From assembly GCA_003139775.1 (NCBI GenBank), contig PLGI01000058.1, forward strand, positions 1-43,508: 43,508 bases of DNA. The letters are read 5' to 3'. A program made the translations under genes and the position numbers. Below the pieces are notes generated by a model. It was not told the DNA's origin, searched no databases, and saw only the letters and a program-made list of their open reading frames with translations. Shown here piece by piece: positions 17,502-26,039 of this stretch (the first letter of the stretch is position 1; every line of letters starts with the position of its first letter). The DNA is from Syntrophaceae bacterium. Lineage in GTDB: Bacteria > Desulfobacterota > Syntrophia > Syntrophales > Smithellaceae.

Positions 17502-19187
17502 ATGCCTATACTCTATAGCGAAGCCGTAACAAAAGAAATAAATGCACGACGGTTGTTCGTTTTAATCATATCCAGAATTGTCATTGTAACGCTCTTACTC
17601 AGTATTACTATTTTTATCGATATTAAAAAACAAATATTTACCATATCACAAATAACTCTTAACTTTATTTATCTCATCTCTGCCGCAATTTATTTCTTTT
17701 CAATTATTTATATTTTGCTTTTTAAATTCGTGAAAAATTTAAAACATAATATAAATTTACAAATGACCATAGATGTTATTTTAATCACTTTTCTTATTGG
17801 CCTAACCGGCAATACCCAGATTGATTATTCTCTTTTTTACACGCTGGTAATAATTTATTCGGTAATCTTTCTTGGCCGTAGGGGAGGATTGATTGTCGCT
17901 TCAGCTTCCAGCATATTTTACGGGTTATTGTTGGACCTTGAATTTTACAAGTTAATGCCTTTCGTTTCTTTTGTTCAACATGATTATGATTTTAACTCAA
18001 CCGATTTATTAACAAACATTTTGGTACATATTGTATCATTTTATGTTTTGGCCTTTTTAGCCAGTTTTGTTGTTGAGCAGGAAAAGAAGACAAGATTGTT
18101 ATTAGAAAAAAAAGAATCGGAATTTAATCAACTGGATTTGCTTTTTCGCAGCATTGTTGAGTCGGTTGATACCGGCGTCATGACAATTGATTTACTCAAC
18201 ACGATTAAGACTTTTAATCATGCGGCTGAAGAAATCACCGGATTTCCGCGAGCCAAAGTTCAGGATTGTAAAATTGAAGATGTATTTCCGGATTTTGTGC
18301 CCTTTTTGACTTTAGAGACGATTAATGAACAAACCCAAAAACGATTGGAAGTTATAATCACAGGGAAAACAGGTAATAAAATTAATCTGGGTTTGTCGGT
18401 TTCTCCATTGATAGGCAAGCATGATAATCAAATCGGTAATATTTTAATTTTTCAGGATCTCACGAAAATCAAGGAGATGGAAAATAAAATAGAAAAAAAT
18501 AAGAACATGGCTTTAATTGGTGAAATGGCGGCGGGGTGGGCCCATGAAGTGAGAAATCCCCTAGCAGCAATAACCGGTTCGATTGAACTTTTAAAACAAG
18601 GATTGAAGTTGGATGGAACTGATGAACGATTAATGCAAATAATTTTACGCGGCAAAGATCAATTAGATAGCTTTGCCCGCGATTTTCTTTCAATGGCACG
18701 TCCGGTTCCGGTGTCCAGAGAATTAGTTGATTTAAACGAAGTTGTCGAAGAAGTTTTGGAGTATATAAAATTAAACAAAGACTGGACAAGTACAATAAAA
18801 ATTGTGAAAGTATTTTCGAGCAATGCCCATGCTTTTGCCAATAAGGAACAAGTCAGGCAAATTATCAATAATCTTGTGCTCAATGCGGTCCAATCTATGG
18901 AAGAAGATGGTGTTTTGTCTATTGAAACCAGAAGGATAAAATTAGAGGACAAGAAAGAGTATGCCGAAATTAAAGTTTCGGATACCGGATGCGGTATTAA
19001 AGAAAATGATTTAAAAAATATATTTGAACCTTTCTTCACGAAAAAAGAAAAAGGAACGGGTTTGGGATTGACGATTGTCAGTCACCTTGTTGATGGTTAC
19101 AATGGAAAAATTAAAATAGAGAGTACTATAAATCAAGGTACCATTTGCGCTGTATGGCTGCCCGGCAAAAAAGAAGAACATATGTAA
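17502..19187 (+). CDS. pilS: PilS-like membrane sensor histidine kinase
   Basis: 561 aa. About six membrane helices occupy residues 18-190, followed by a coiled linker, a PAS domain (~205-320, FRSIVESVDTGVMTIDLLNTI), a HisKA domain with His in EMAAGWAHEVRNPLAAITG, and a HATPase with NNLVLNAVQSM, DTGCGI and GTGLGLTIV. The plan and the adjacent NtrC-class regulator are those of PilS, which with PilR and sigma-54 controls type IV pilin genes. No pilin gene is in the window, so the target is inferred. Strong ribosome site AAGGA. It lies 48 bp before pilR and is divergent from comEC. Confidence 0.85.
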   Translation: MPILYSEAVTKEINARRLFVLIISRIVIVTLLLSITIFIDIKKQIFTISQITLNFIYLISAAIYFFSIIYILLFKFVKNLKHNINLQMTIDVILITFLIGLTGNTQIDYSLFYTLVIIYSVIFLGRRGGLIVASASSIFYGLLLDLEFYKLMPFVSFVQHDYDFNSTDLLTNILVHIVSFYVLAFLASFVVEQEKKTRLLLEKKESEFNQLDLLFRSIVESVDTGVMTIDLLNTIKTFNHAAEEITGFPRAKVQDCKIEDVFPDFVPFLTLETINEQTQKRLEVIITGKTGNKINLGLSVSPLIGKHDNQIGNILIFQDLTKIKEMENKIEKNKNMALIGEMAAGWAHEVRNPLAAITGSIELLKQGLKLDGTDERLMQIILRGKDQLDSFARDFLSMARPVPVSRELVDLNEVVEEVLEYIKLNKDWTSTIKIVKVFSSNAHAFANKEQVRQIINNLVLNAVQSMEEDGVLSIETRRIKLEDKKEYAEIKVSDTGCGIKENDLKNIFEPFFTKKEKGTGLGLTIVSHLVDGYNGKIKIESTINQGTICAVWLPGKKEEHM

Positions 19188-19235
19188 AGACGTTTATAAG
19201 ATTAATCGGCAGATGAAATTAAATGGAGTGAAATT

Positions 19236-20594
19236 ATGGCAAAAATTTTAATTGTTGATGACGATCAGGGCATGAGAGAATTCATGGAAATCATGCTGAC
19301 AAAAGAGGGCTATGATGTAACCAGTTCAGGAGAGCCGGTAAAAGCAATTGATCTCTGCCGTAAGACGGCCTTTGATCTGGTCATCACCGATTTAAAAATG
19401 CCTAAAATCAACGGTATTGAATTCCTTAAAACTATTAAAGACCAAAGACCGGAAACAATAGTTATTCTTATTACGGCTTATGCTTCAGGAGAAACAGCAA
19501 TAAATGCGATGAAAGAAGGCGCTTATGATTATGTGGAAAAAGGCGGCAGCATTGAGGATCTCAAAAAAGTTGTGCGGGCAGCTTTGCTGAAAAAAGGATT
19601 GATGATTGAAAATCAGCCCCTAAAAAAAGAAACAAAAACAAAGGAAACGGCAGAAAATTCATTTTGCGGTATGATAGGAACAAATCGGGAGATGCTTAAA
19701 ATATTCACTACAATTAAAAAAGTGTCCGATACGCTGGCGAATATTTTAATCCTGGGAGAAAGCGGAACAGGTAAAGAACTTGTTGCCCGAGCTATTCATG
19801 AAAACTCTTCGCGTTCTAAAATGCCCTTTATTGCTATTAACAGCGGAGGAATACCGGAGAATCTTCTGGAAAGTGAACTTTTCGGATATATGAAAGGATC
19901 TTTTACAGGGGCTTATGCCGACAGGCAGGGATTTTTCGAAATGGCGCGCGGTGGTACGATATTCCTAGATGAAATAGGCGAATTATCACCATCTTTACAG
20001 GTCAAGCTTTTACGGGTAATTCAGGAAAGAACATTCAGACGCATAGGCGGTGCGGAAGACATCAAAGTTGATGTGCGTATAATTTCTGCAACCCATCAAA
20101 ATCTAGGAGAAAAAGTCAAGAAGGGGGAATTTCGCGAAGACCTTTATTACCGGCTCAATGTTATTCCCATTTTTCTACCCCCACTAAGAGAACGCAGAGA
20201 AGATATTCCGCTTCTTATAAATAATTTTATAGAAAAATACTCACAAATGTTCGGTAAAGAAATCCGGACTATTTCTTCTTATGCGATCGAACTATTGATG
20301 AATTATGATTTTCCCGGAAATATCCGTGAACTGCAAAACATTATTGAACGCGGTGTAGCTATGGAGAGCTCCAATATAATTTTACCGGAGAGTTTGACAT
20401 TTGGTGTGCCCAAATTTGATATTGATATTACGGAGAGCGGAATAGACTTGAATGAAGAATTAGACAAAATCGAAAAAATGCTGATTGAAAAAGCTTTACA
20501 AAAGACGAAAGGATCGAAAAAGAAAGCGGCTGAATTATTAAAAATAACGTTCGATTCATTACGACACCGTATTGAAAAACTTGGCGTGGAATGA
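19236..20594 (+). CDS. pilR: PilR-like sigma-54-dependent response regulator
   Basis: 452 aa. A receiver (1-120) has the phospho-acceptor Asp in LVITDLKMP. The AAA+ domain (~140-375) shows Walker A GESGTGKE, the sigma-54 contact loop as GSFTGA (consensus GAFTGA with A to S) and Walker B GGTIFLDEIGE. A Fis-type helix-turn-helix ends the protein (KKKAAELLKITFDSLRHRI). It would bind enhancer-like sites and open sigma-54 promoters once phosphorylated by the kinase just upstream. Start ATG has GGAG at 7-bp spacing. The pilin link comes from the pairing with a PilS-type kinase and comEC; other NtrC-class roles are possible. Confidence 0.87.
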   Translation: MAKILIVDDDQGMREFMEIMLTKEGYDVTSSGEPVKAIDLCRKTAFDLVITDLKMPKINGIEFLKTIKDQRPETIVILITAYASGETAINAMKEGAYDYVEKGGSIEDLKKVVRAALLKKGLMIENQPLKKETKTKETAENSFCGMIGTNREMLKIFTTIKKVSDTLANILILGESGTGKELVARAIHENSSRSKMPFIAINSGGIPENLLESELFGYMKGSFTGAYADRQGFFEMARGGTIFLDEIGELSPSLQVKLLRVIQERTFRRIGGAEDIKVDVRIISATHQNLGEKVKKGEFREDLYYRLNVIPIFLPPLRERREDIPLLINNFIEKYSQMFGKEIRTISSYAIELLMNYDFPGNIRELQNIIERGVAMESSNIILPESLTFGVPKFDIDITESGIDLNEELDKIEKMLIEKALQKTKGSKKKAAELLKITFDSLRHRIEKLGVE

Positions 20595-20665
20595 ATGAAA
20601 CTCAAATAGTACAAACGCAGTGCAGTAATATTTGTAAATTGAATTCATCCCGCATAGCGGGATAG
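20592..20665 (+). repeat. Dispersed hairpin repeat, copy 3
   Basis: It starts at the pilR stop. ATGAAACTCAAATAGTAC is nearly the same as the start of copy 2; CAAATAGTA pairs with TAATATTTG with one mismatch, then ATCCCGC-ATA-GCGGGAT forms the second stem. No U-tract follows, so it is not a canonical terminator, though it is the only strong structure between pilR and the liv promoter. Confidence 0.65.
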
Positions 20666-20688
20666 TATAACCATGATTTACTTTTTCC

Positions 20689-20718
20689 TTGACTTTTCGG
20701 GCATATTTGCTCTATATG
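20689..20718 (+). promoter_or_regulatory. Candidate sigma-70 promoter of the liv operon
   Basis: TTGACT (20689-20694) and TATATG (20713-20718) are 18 bp apart, about 30 bp before the leader peptide start. A transcript from here would carry the complete leader and attenuator. Judged by eye. Confidence 0.5.
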
Positions 20719-20750
20719 CGCCATTAAACATGCAAGAGGTGACAGCGAAG

Positions 20751-20837
20751 ATGTTAAAAATTTATTTTCTTAAACGGGCAGTATTCTTTTATTTTTTTAG
20801 CTTTATTAATTTTAAGGTCTGCCTGAAGGAATCATGA
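20751..20837 (+). CDS. Phe-rich leader peptide of the liv operon
   Basis: A 28-codon frame, ATG to TGA, preceded by AAGAGGTG at 9-bp spacing. Seven of the 28 residues are Phe and two are Tyr, five of the Phe in one cluster FFYFFSF (codons 12-18, 20784-20804), much like the leaders of phe operons. The cluster begins three bases after attenuator segment 1, and the stop codon lies just beyond segment 2, which is the placement required for ribosome-mediated attenuation. A caveat is that the cluster is mainly TTT in a T-rich stretch. The frame is too short for routine ORF calling. I know of no described homologue. Confidence 0.65.
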   Translation: MLKIYFLKRAVFFYFFSFINFKVCLKES

Positions 20838-20888
20838 CCATTTGCAAAGGGAAATGAACCGTGGGCAGATAAATATCAGCTCACGGTT
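20776..20888 (+). promoter_or_regulatory. Transcription attenuator (four-segment leader)
   Basis: Segment 1 CGGGCAG (20775-20781) and segment 3 GGGCAGA (20863-20869) are near copies, and both can pair with segment 2 TCTGCCTG (20818-20825): seven pairs for 1:2 and about nine, with wobbles, for 2:3. Segment 3 lies in the left arm of the terminator stem (3:4). A ribosome stalled on the Phe cluster would cover segment 1, free segment 2 to pair with 3, and allow readthrough into livK. With ample Phe-tRNA the ribosome would reach the stop, cover segment 2, and let the terminator form. Confidence 0.65.
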
Positions 20889-20895
20889 TTTTTTT
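20857..20895 (+). terminator. Attenuator terminator before livK
   Basis: AACCGTGGGC (20857-20866) pairs with GCTCACGGTT (20879-20888) in a ten-pair stem with one G-U, loop of 12 nt, and a nine-T run at 20887-20895. It ends 44 bp before the livK start, so it would stop the operon message unless overridden. Confidence 0.85.
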
Positions 20896-20939
20896 GCCAT
20901 GATTATGGCGTGTTAAAAAAAAGAAAAGGGGAGGGGGAA

Positions 20940-22145
20940 ATGAACATGAGAAGTAGATTCTGGATTACAATTTTAGCGTCTGTTTTTCTGGTTGCCGGTA
21001 TTGGCAGTGTAGAGGCCAAGACAATTAAAGTGGGAGCGGCAATCAATCTGACCGGCCCTGCATCAAGCTGGGGACAATTTCATGAAAAAGGTCAACGCGA
21101 TTATTTCCGTTATGTAAACGAAGTTAAAGGCGGTGTATTTGGCAACAAGATTGAGATGATTACCGTGGATACAGCCTACAAAGTACCCGAAGCACAAGCG
21201 GCAGTTAACAGATTCATCCTGCAGGATAAAGTAGATATGATAGCGACCTGGGGCGCAGGTGAAGGACTGGCGGCAAAACCCATTGTACAAAAATACAAGG
21301 TGCCGACAATCAACTATTCCACCAGTTGGGAAATATTGGAAAAACCAGTCGATTATATGTATTTGCCTTTCGGCAGCTACAAAATGGATTGTTATGCCGT
21401 GTTCGAATACATTAAAGCCATTCACAAAGGGAAAACTGCACCTAAAGTTGGTCTTCTCACTTACAATAACGCCTATGGCCGTTCTATTCACGCACCGAGC
21501 AGAGAATATGCAAAAAAACTGGGCATTGACCTGGTTGCCGTGGAAGAATTCCCGCCCAAGACGGTTGATCTAAACACAGAGCTTCTTCGCTTACAGAAAG
21601 CCGGCGCAGAATACGTCTTTATGCAGATGCTTCCTTCCGCAATCATCACGGCTTTCAAGAGTGCTGACCGTATAAATTTCAGCCCTATTTTTCTGGGAAC
21701 ATGGACGTCAACGGACCCCGATTTTTTCAAAATGGGCAAGGGTCTGATTAAAGACCGCCTTGTAATCCAATTCCCCGGTGGATTACCCACTGACAAATCC
21801 AAAGGAATGGATGTCATGAAAGAATTATGGAAACGTTATAAAACAGTGGATAAATTCGATGCTTCCTATTGGGAAGGTGTTGTTGTCGGTATGATTATGG
21901 AGAAAGCCTTTATCCGCGCTTATGAAAAGAGTAAAAACATTAATCCGGAAACAGTCAATGCCGCTTTGGAATCGTTCAAGAACGAAAACTTCGGCGGTTT
22001 AGTTCCGGCAATAACCTATACAAAAGATGATCACGGCGCATCTTTTACCGCGCGCATGGTCAGGGTAAAAGAAGATGGAACATATATACCTCTGACTAAT
22101 TTTTATATTCCGGGAAAAGATAAAATTAAACTGTTAAAGAAATAA
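20940..22145 (+). CDS. livK: Liv-type periplasmic amino-acid/organic-acid binding protein
   Basis: About 401 aa. A signal peptide (MNMRSRFWITIL...) with a likely cut after GSVEA precedes a type-I periplasmic binding protein fold (VGAAINLTGPASSWG near the N-terminus, ABC_sub family 6-like). It would capture substrate outside the inner membrane for LivHMGF. Family members bind branched-chain or aromatic amino acids, amides or aromatic acids, so the substrate cannot be read directly; the Phe-rich leader upstream favours phenylalanine or a related aromatic. The ATG at 20940 follows GGGGAGGGGG. A frame open from a GTG at 20910 lacks this ribosome site and would spoil the signal peptide. Confidence 0.88.
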   Translation: MNMRSRFWITILASVFLVAGIGSVEAKTIKVGAAINLTGPASSWGQFHEKGQRDYFRYVNEVKGGVFGNKIEMITVDTAYKVPEAQAAVNRFILQDKVDMIATWGAGEGLAAKPIVQKYKVPTINYSTSWEILEKPVDYMYLPFGSYKMDCYAVFEYIKAIHKGKTAPKVGLLTYNNAYGRSIHAPSREYAKKLGIDLVAVEEFPPKTVDLNTELLRLQKAGAEYVFMQMLPSAIITAFKSADRINFSPIFLGTWTSTDPDFFKMGKGLIKDRLVIQFPGGLPTDKSKGMDVMKELWKRYKTVDKFDASYWEGVVVGMIMEKAFIRAYEKSKNINPETVNAALESFKNENFGGLVPAITYTKDDHGASFTARMVRVKEDGTYIPLTNFYIPGKDKIKLLKK

Positions 22146-22163
22146 GAGATTATAAAAAAGGTA

Positions 22164-22191
22164 TTGCCGGAAATTATATAATTTCCGGCAA
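22164..22191. repeat. 28-nt perfect palindrome between livK and livG
   Basis: TTGCCGGAAATTAT (22164-22177) is followed at once by its exact reverse complement, and the flanks AGG/CCT can extend the stem. With no U-tract it is more likely a stabilising 3' hairpin for the livK part of the message, as often found after binding-protein genes, or an operator, than a terminator. Confidence 0.75.
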
Positions 22192-22214
22192 CGCCTATAA
22201 GCAAAGAGGTTTTG

Positions 22215-23042
22215 ATGAAAGCTTTTCGCAGCCGGCCATCAATAATGATTAACCGGCGGGAAGAAGATGAAAAAGCTGAATTGGATATTCAGAACTTACG
22301 TTTGAGCTTCGGCGGCGTTATTGCCGTTAAGGATGTTGATCTTAAGGTTCATACCGGTGAATTGATGGCGATTATCGGCCCCAACGGGGCGGGTAAAACA
22401 AGCCTGCTTAATTGTATAACCGGTTTTTACCGAGCCCAGCAGGGTAAAATAATCTTCAATGGAAAAGACATTACCAATCTGCATACTCACGAGCTTGTCG
22501 GCGTGGGCATTGGTAGAACTTTCCAGAATATAGAACTTTTTCCTGGCATGACAGTGCTCGCCAATATGACACTGGCCCGTCATATTCATTGCCAATATAG
22601 TTTTATCCGCTCCTGCTTTTTTTCGGGTGCTGTCCGAAAAGAAGAAATCCGTCACAGACAAATTCTCGAAGAGATCATAGATTTTCTGGAGATGCAGTCC
22701 ATTCGAAAAAAAACAGTTGGTTCTCTGCCTTATGGCATGATGAAAAGAGTGGAACTGGGCAGAGCGCTGGCTCTGGAACCGCGCTTGCTTATTTTAGATG
22801 AGCCTTTTGCCGGCATGAACATGGAAGAAAAAGAAGACATGGTACGCTTTCTTCTGGAGTTGAATCAAAGATGGGGCCTCACGATGATTCTGGTCGAGCA
22901 TGATATGTCTATAGTCATGAGTATCGCCCAGCGAATTATGGTTTTGAACTTTGGAGAAAAACTGGGTGAAGGCAGCGCTGAAGAGATCAGTGCCAACCCG
23001 GATGTCATCAAGGCTTATCTCGGCGAGGCTGAAGAATTATAA
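22215..23042 (+). CDS. livG: Liv-type ABC transporter ATPase
   Basis: 275 aa ATP-binding subunit on the cytoplasmic face. Walker A GPNGAGKT, Q-loop in GRTFQNIELFPGMTV, Walker B RLLILDEPFAGM and the switch His in VEHDMSIVM are all present. The signature motif is LPYGMMKRVELGRAL, where the usual LSGGQ is replaced, as is common in LivG subunits. An N-terminal extension of ~25 charged residues precedes the domain. ATG at 22215 follows GAGG; an upstream TTG at 22212 is less likely. It lies 69 bp after livK. Confidence 0.92.
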   Translation: MKAFRSRPSIMINRREEDEKAELDIQNLRLSFGGVIAVKDVDLKVHTGELMAIIGPNGAGKTSLLNCITGFYRAQQGKIIFNGKDITNLHTHELVGVGIGRTFQNIELFPGMTVLANMTLARHIHCQYSFIRSCFFSGAVRKEEIRHRQILEEIIDFLEMQSIRKKTVGSLPYGMMKRVELGRALALEPRLLILDEPFAGMNMEEKEDMVRFLLELNQRWGLTMILVEHDMSIVMSIAQRIMVLNFGEKLGEGSAEEISANPDVIKAYLGEAEEL

Positions 23043-23061
23043 ATATTTAAGGCGTGATATT

Positions 23062-24990
23062 TTGGATAGAGCAAAGCAACATAAACCCGGCAAAAGCAAA
23101 GTAACGCTGCCGCAATTGTTAATGGAAAATGCCGCCCGGTATGGTGATGCAAAAACGGCAATCCGGGAAAAAGCATACGGCATCTGGCAGACATACAGTT
23201 GGGCTGAATATTGCCGCTATATGCGAATCACGGCGGCGGGGTTTGCCACGCTGAATCTGCAGCGTGGCGAAAATGTCTGTCTGATTGTTCATAATCATCC
23301 GGAATGGCTTTTTTCGGAACTTGCAGCACACGCTCTGGGTTCAACAACCCTTAATTTGTTTACTTCCTCTATCGCCGATGAGTTGGCTTTTTCCATAAAA
23401 CGTATTAACTCGCCCGTCGTTGTCGTTCAGGATCAGGAACAGGTTGATAAGCTTCTGGAGGTAAAAGATAAGCTGCCCCAGACAAAGAAAGTTGTTTATA
23501 TCGATCCCACGGGCATGACGTCTTACGAGAATGATCCCTGGCTGATTAGCTATGCTCATCTTTTAGAAATAGGTGAAAAGTTTAATTTAGAAAATCCTCA
23601 TTTTATTGATGAGGAAATAAATAAAGGTCGACCGGAAGATATAGCTGTTATGATTCAAACATCGGGAACTACCGGCGTTCCGAAGCTGGCCATGTTGTCG
23701 CATCGCAATCTAACTGCTATGGCGGCTCAATGGGTAGAAGAAACAAAAATCAAACCGGAAGAAAACTGGTTATCGATGTCTCCTCCGGCATGGATTGTCG
23801 ATCAGATGTGGGGAATGGGAGTAGCGCTCGAAAGTGCGATGATTATGAATTTTCCGGAAACAGCGGAAACTGTTCTGGAAGATTTTCGGGACATCGGCCC
23901 TTCGATAATTATCACGGCGTCACGCTTCTGGGAAGATATGGCTTCGAGTATTAGAGTCAAAATATCCGATGCCGGTTGGTTAAAGAAAAAATTATTTTAT
24001 TTGGGTGAATCAACAGGTAAAATGGTTGTAGAAAAACAATCACGCAAGCAACCTATACCTTTATTCTTAAGGGCTTTATATAAAGTCATGTCTATTGCTG
24101 TTTACCGGCCTCTTCTGGATCGTCTGGGTTGCTCTCATTTTCACAGCGCCTTTACCGGCGGCCATCCCATCAGTCCGGATGTTATTCTTTTCTTCCGGGC
24201 TATCGGCTTGAATTTAAAACAATGCTATGGTCTGACAGAGTCCGGGGGGATATTTCAAATCCAACCGGATAACGAAGTTAAACTGGAAACTGTCGGCAAA
24301 CCGCTGCCCCTGACCGAAGTAAAGATAGCCGAGGATCAGGAAGTGCTGGTTAAATCCGAGGCCAATTTTTCCGGATACTATAACGACTACCAATCAACAC
24401 AGGGCGCGTTTGAAAACGGATGGCTAAAAACCGGCGATGCAGGATATATCGATGGCGATGGTCATTTATTAATCATTGGCCGCAAGGAAGATATTATCCG
24501 CAATAAAAGTGGTGAGGCTTTTTCACCTGATTTTATTGAGACTCGTCTGAAATTCAGCCCCTATATTAAAGAAGCTGTAACGTTTGGCGAGGCGCGCCCT
24601 TATATCACAGCCATGATTAATATCGATTTGGGCAACGTCGGCAATTGGGCGGAAGAAAAAATGATCCCGTACACAACTTATATGGACCTTTCCCAGCAGC
24701 AGGCTGTGGAAGAGTTGATTTTGAAGGAAATCCGTCAGGTCAATGAACAGCTTCCCGAGGTGATGAAGATTAATAAATTCATCCTGCTCTATAAGCTTCT
24801 GGATGCGGATGAAGAAGAGCTTACCCGCACCGGAAAAGTCCGACGCCGTTTTGTTTACGGTTTGTATATAAAAATTATTGAAGCTATGTACCAAAACCAA
24901 AAGAATGTTCAGGTAACCGGAAAAGTCCGGTACCGTGATGGACGAATAGGTGAAATAGAAACAACGATAAATATTATCAATGTGAATTGA
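23062..24990 (+). CDS. AMP-forming acyl-CoA ligase (long-chain/aryl type) within the liv operon
   Basis: About 642 aa. The adenylate-forming domain shows the phosphate loop QTSGTTGVPKLAMLSHRN, the A5-type motif QCYGLTESGG, and the hinge region with TGDAGYIDGDGH and GRKEDIIRNKSGE. It joins CoA to a carboxylic acid via an acyl-AMP. Ligases of this class often sit inside liv operons of delta- and betaproteobacteria, where they may trap an imported organic acid; the substrate is unknown. Start: the frame is open from 22951 inside livG, but TTG at 23062 with AAGG at 9-bp spacing lies after the livG stop and gives a normal N-terminus (TLPQLLMENAARYGD). Confidence 0.88.
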   Translation: MDRAKQHKPGKSKVTLPQLLMENAARYGDAKTAIREKAYGIWQTYSWAEYCRYMRITAAGFATLNLQRGENVCLIVHNHPEWLFSELAAHALGSTTLNLFTSSIADELAFSIKRINSPVVVVQDQEQVDKLLEVKDKLPQTKKVVYIDPTGMTSYENDPWLISYAHLLEIGEKFNLENPHFIDEEINKGRPEDIAVMIQTSGTTGVPKLAMLSHRNLTAMAAQWVEETKIKPEENWLSMSPPAWIVDQMWGMGVALESAMIMNFPETAETVLEDFRDIGPSIIITASRFWEDMASSIRVKISDAGWLKKKLFYLGESTGKMVVEKQSRKQPIPLFLRALYKVMSIAVYRPLLDRLGCSHFHSAFTGGHPISPDVILFFRAIGLNLKQCYGLTESGGIFQIQPDNEVKLETVGKPLPLTEVKIAEDQEVLVKSEANFSGYYNDYQSTQGAFENGWLKTGDAGYIDGDGHLLIIGRKEDIIRNKSGEAFSPDFIETRLKFSPYIKEAVTFGEARPYITAMINIDLGNVGNWAEEKMIPYTTYMDLSQQQAVEELILKEIRQVNEQLPEVMKINKFILLYKLLDADEEELTRTGKVRRRFVYGLYIKIIEAMYQNQKNVQVTGKVRYRDGRIGEIETTINIINVN

Positions 24991-25015
24991 TGCTAATTGA
25001 TTATTGGCATAATAC

Positions 25016-25063
25016 CAAGTAAGCTTTCCATAATTCATATTTTAATGTTTGAAAGCAACTTGC
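25016..25063. repeat. Imperfect hairpin before livH
   Basis: CAAGTAAGCTTTC and GAAAGCAACTTG can pair around a ~22-nt AT-rich loop in the 89-bp gap. It recalls the GCTTTC/GAAAGC stems of the dispersed repeat, but lacks its TTATCCC part. Confidence 0.45.
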
Positions 25064-25079
25064 TATAAGGAATTAATCC

Positions 25080-25958
25080 ATGGAATTTTTTCTGCAATTA
25101 TTAGTCAACGGTGTTTGTGTAGGCCTGCTCTATGGCATTTCCGCGATGGGCTTTGTCATGATTTTTAAATCATCGAGCGTGTTGAACTTTGCCCACGGCG
25201 AACTTCTGGCTCTGGGAGCTTTCTTCTTTCTATCGCTGGTGACCTGGGCAAAACTACCTATCATTGTTGCTTTCATCCTGACTTTGATCGGTTGCTTTAT
25301 TCTGGGATTCCTTATTGAAAGATTTTTTCTGCGCCCGTTAATCGGCGAAAAACTTATTTTTGTTATTATGCTGACAGTAGGATTAGCCGCCATGTTCAAA
25401 GGTTTTATTTTACTGATTTGGGGTGGCAATTTGTATACCTATCCGGAATTTTTGCCCGAAGCCATGGGGTTGAAATTTGGTTCAATTTATATTGCCCCCG
25501 TCTATTCGGCCACGTTGATCATCAGCGTTATTTTTCTTGTCCTGTTCGGCCTGTTTTTCAAAAAATCAGCGCAAGGTATTTATATGCGCTCTGTCGCCGA
25601 TAATCAGAAGGCGGCTCTTTCGCTGGGCGTTCATGTCCGGCGAGTGTTCGCGCTCTCCTGGGCGATTGCCGCGCTTGTGGCCTCTATGAGCGGCATTGTC
25701 CTCGGAATTATCAACGGCGTCAATGTTCATGATTTGAGCTCTATTGGACTGAAAGTATTTCCCGTGGTTATTTTAGGCGGGCTGGACAGCATCGGCGGCG
25801 CGATAATCGGCGGGATTATCATCGGGGTTCTGGAGACATTTACAGGTGGTTATTTGTCGCCATCTTTGCGCGATGTTGTTCCTTATATTGTTTTGGTATT
25901 TATTCTGATGGTTAAACCTTACGGATTATTTGGCTTGGTGGAAATTGAAAGGGTTTAG
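25080..25958 (+). CDS. livH: Liv-type ABC transporter permease
   Basis: 292 aa inner-membrane permease with about eight hydrophobic helices. The N-terminus (NGVCVGLLYGISAMGFVMIFKS) and the cytoplasmic coupling loop (KSAQGIYMRSVADNQKAALSLGV) are typical of LivH, as is GGLDSIGGAIIGGIIIGVLE near the end. It pairs with LivM to form the channel. Start ATG has AAGGA upstream. The gap to the ligase gene is 89 bp; the dispersed repeat begins directly after the stop codon. Confidence 0.93.
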   Translation: MEFFLQLLVNGVCVGLLYGISAMGFVMIFKSSSVLNFAHGELLALGAFFFLSLVTWAKLPIIVAFILTLIGCFILGFLIERFFLRPLIGEKLIFVIMLTVGLAAMFKGFILLIWGGNLYTYPEFLPEAMGLKFGSIYIAPVYSATLIISVIFLVLFGLFFKKSAQGIYMRSVADNQKAALSLGVHVRRVFALSWAIAALVASMSGIVLGIINGVNVHDLSSIGLKVFPVVILGGLDSIGGAIIGGIIIGVLETFTGGYLSPSLRDVVPYIVLVFILMVKPYGLFGLVEIERV

Positions 25959-25960
25959 CA

Positions 25961-26030
25961 AGTTAGAATTTGCTTTCTGGCAGAAAGCAAATTCATTAAC
26001 GCGCTTATCCCGTTTATCGGGGTTAGGAAA
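25961..26030 (+). repeat. Dispersed two-hairpin repeat, copy 4 (livH-livM)
   Basis: GAATTTGCTTTCT (25966-25978), loop GGC, and AGAAAGCAAATTC (25982-25994) form a perfect 13-bp stem, closed outside by GTTA/TAAC. Then TTATCCCG, loop TTTAT, CGGGGTTAGG forms the second hairpin. The terminal TTAGGA is the nearest ribosome-site-like sequence before livM, so the repeat could affect livM translation. Confidence 0.85.
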
Positions 26031-26039
26031 TAAACAAAA

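Noticed and set aside
20592-20665. Terminator of pilR
   Set aside because: Good stems but no U-tract; it fits the dispersed repeat family better.
22951-23061. Acyl-CoA ligase starting inside livG
   Set aside because: It would overlap livG by over 90 bp; TTG at 23062 has a ribosome site and the right N-terminus.
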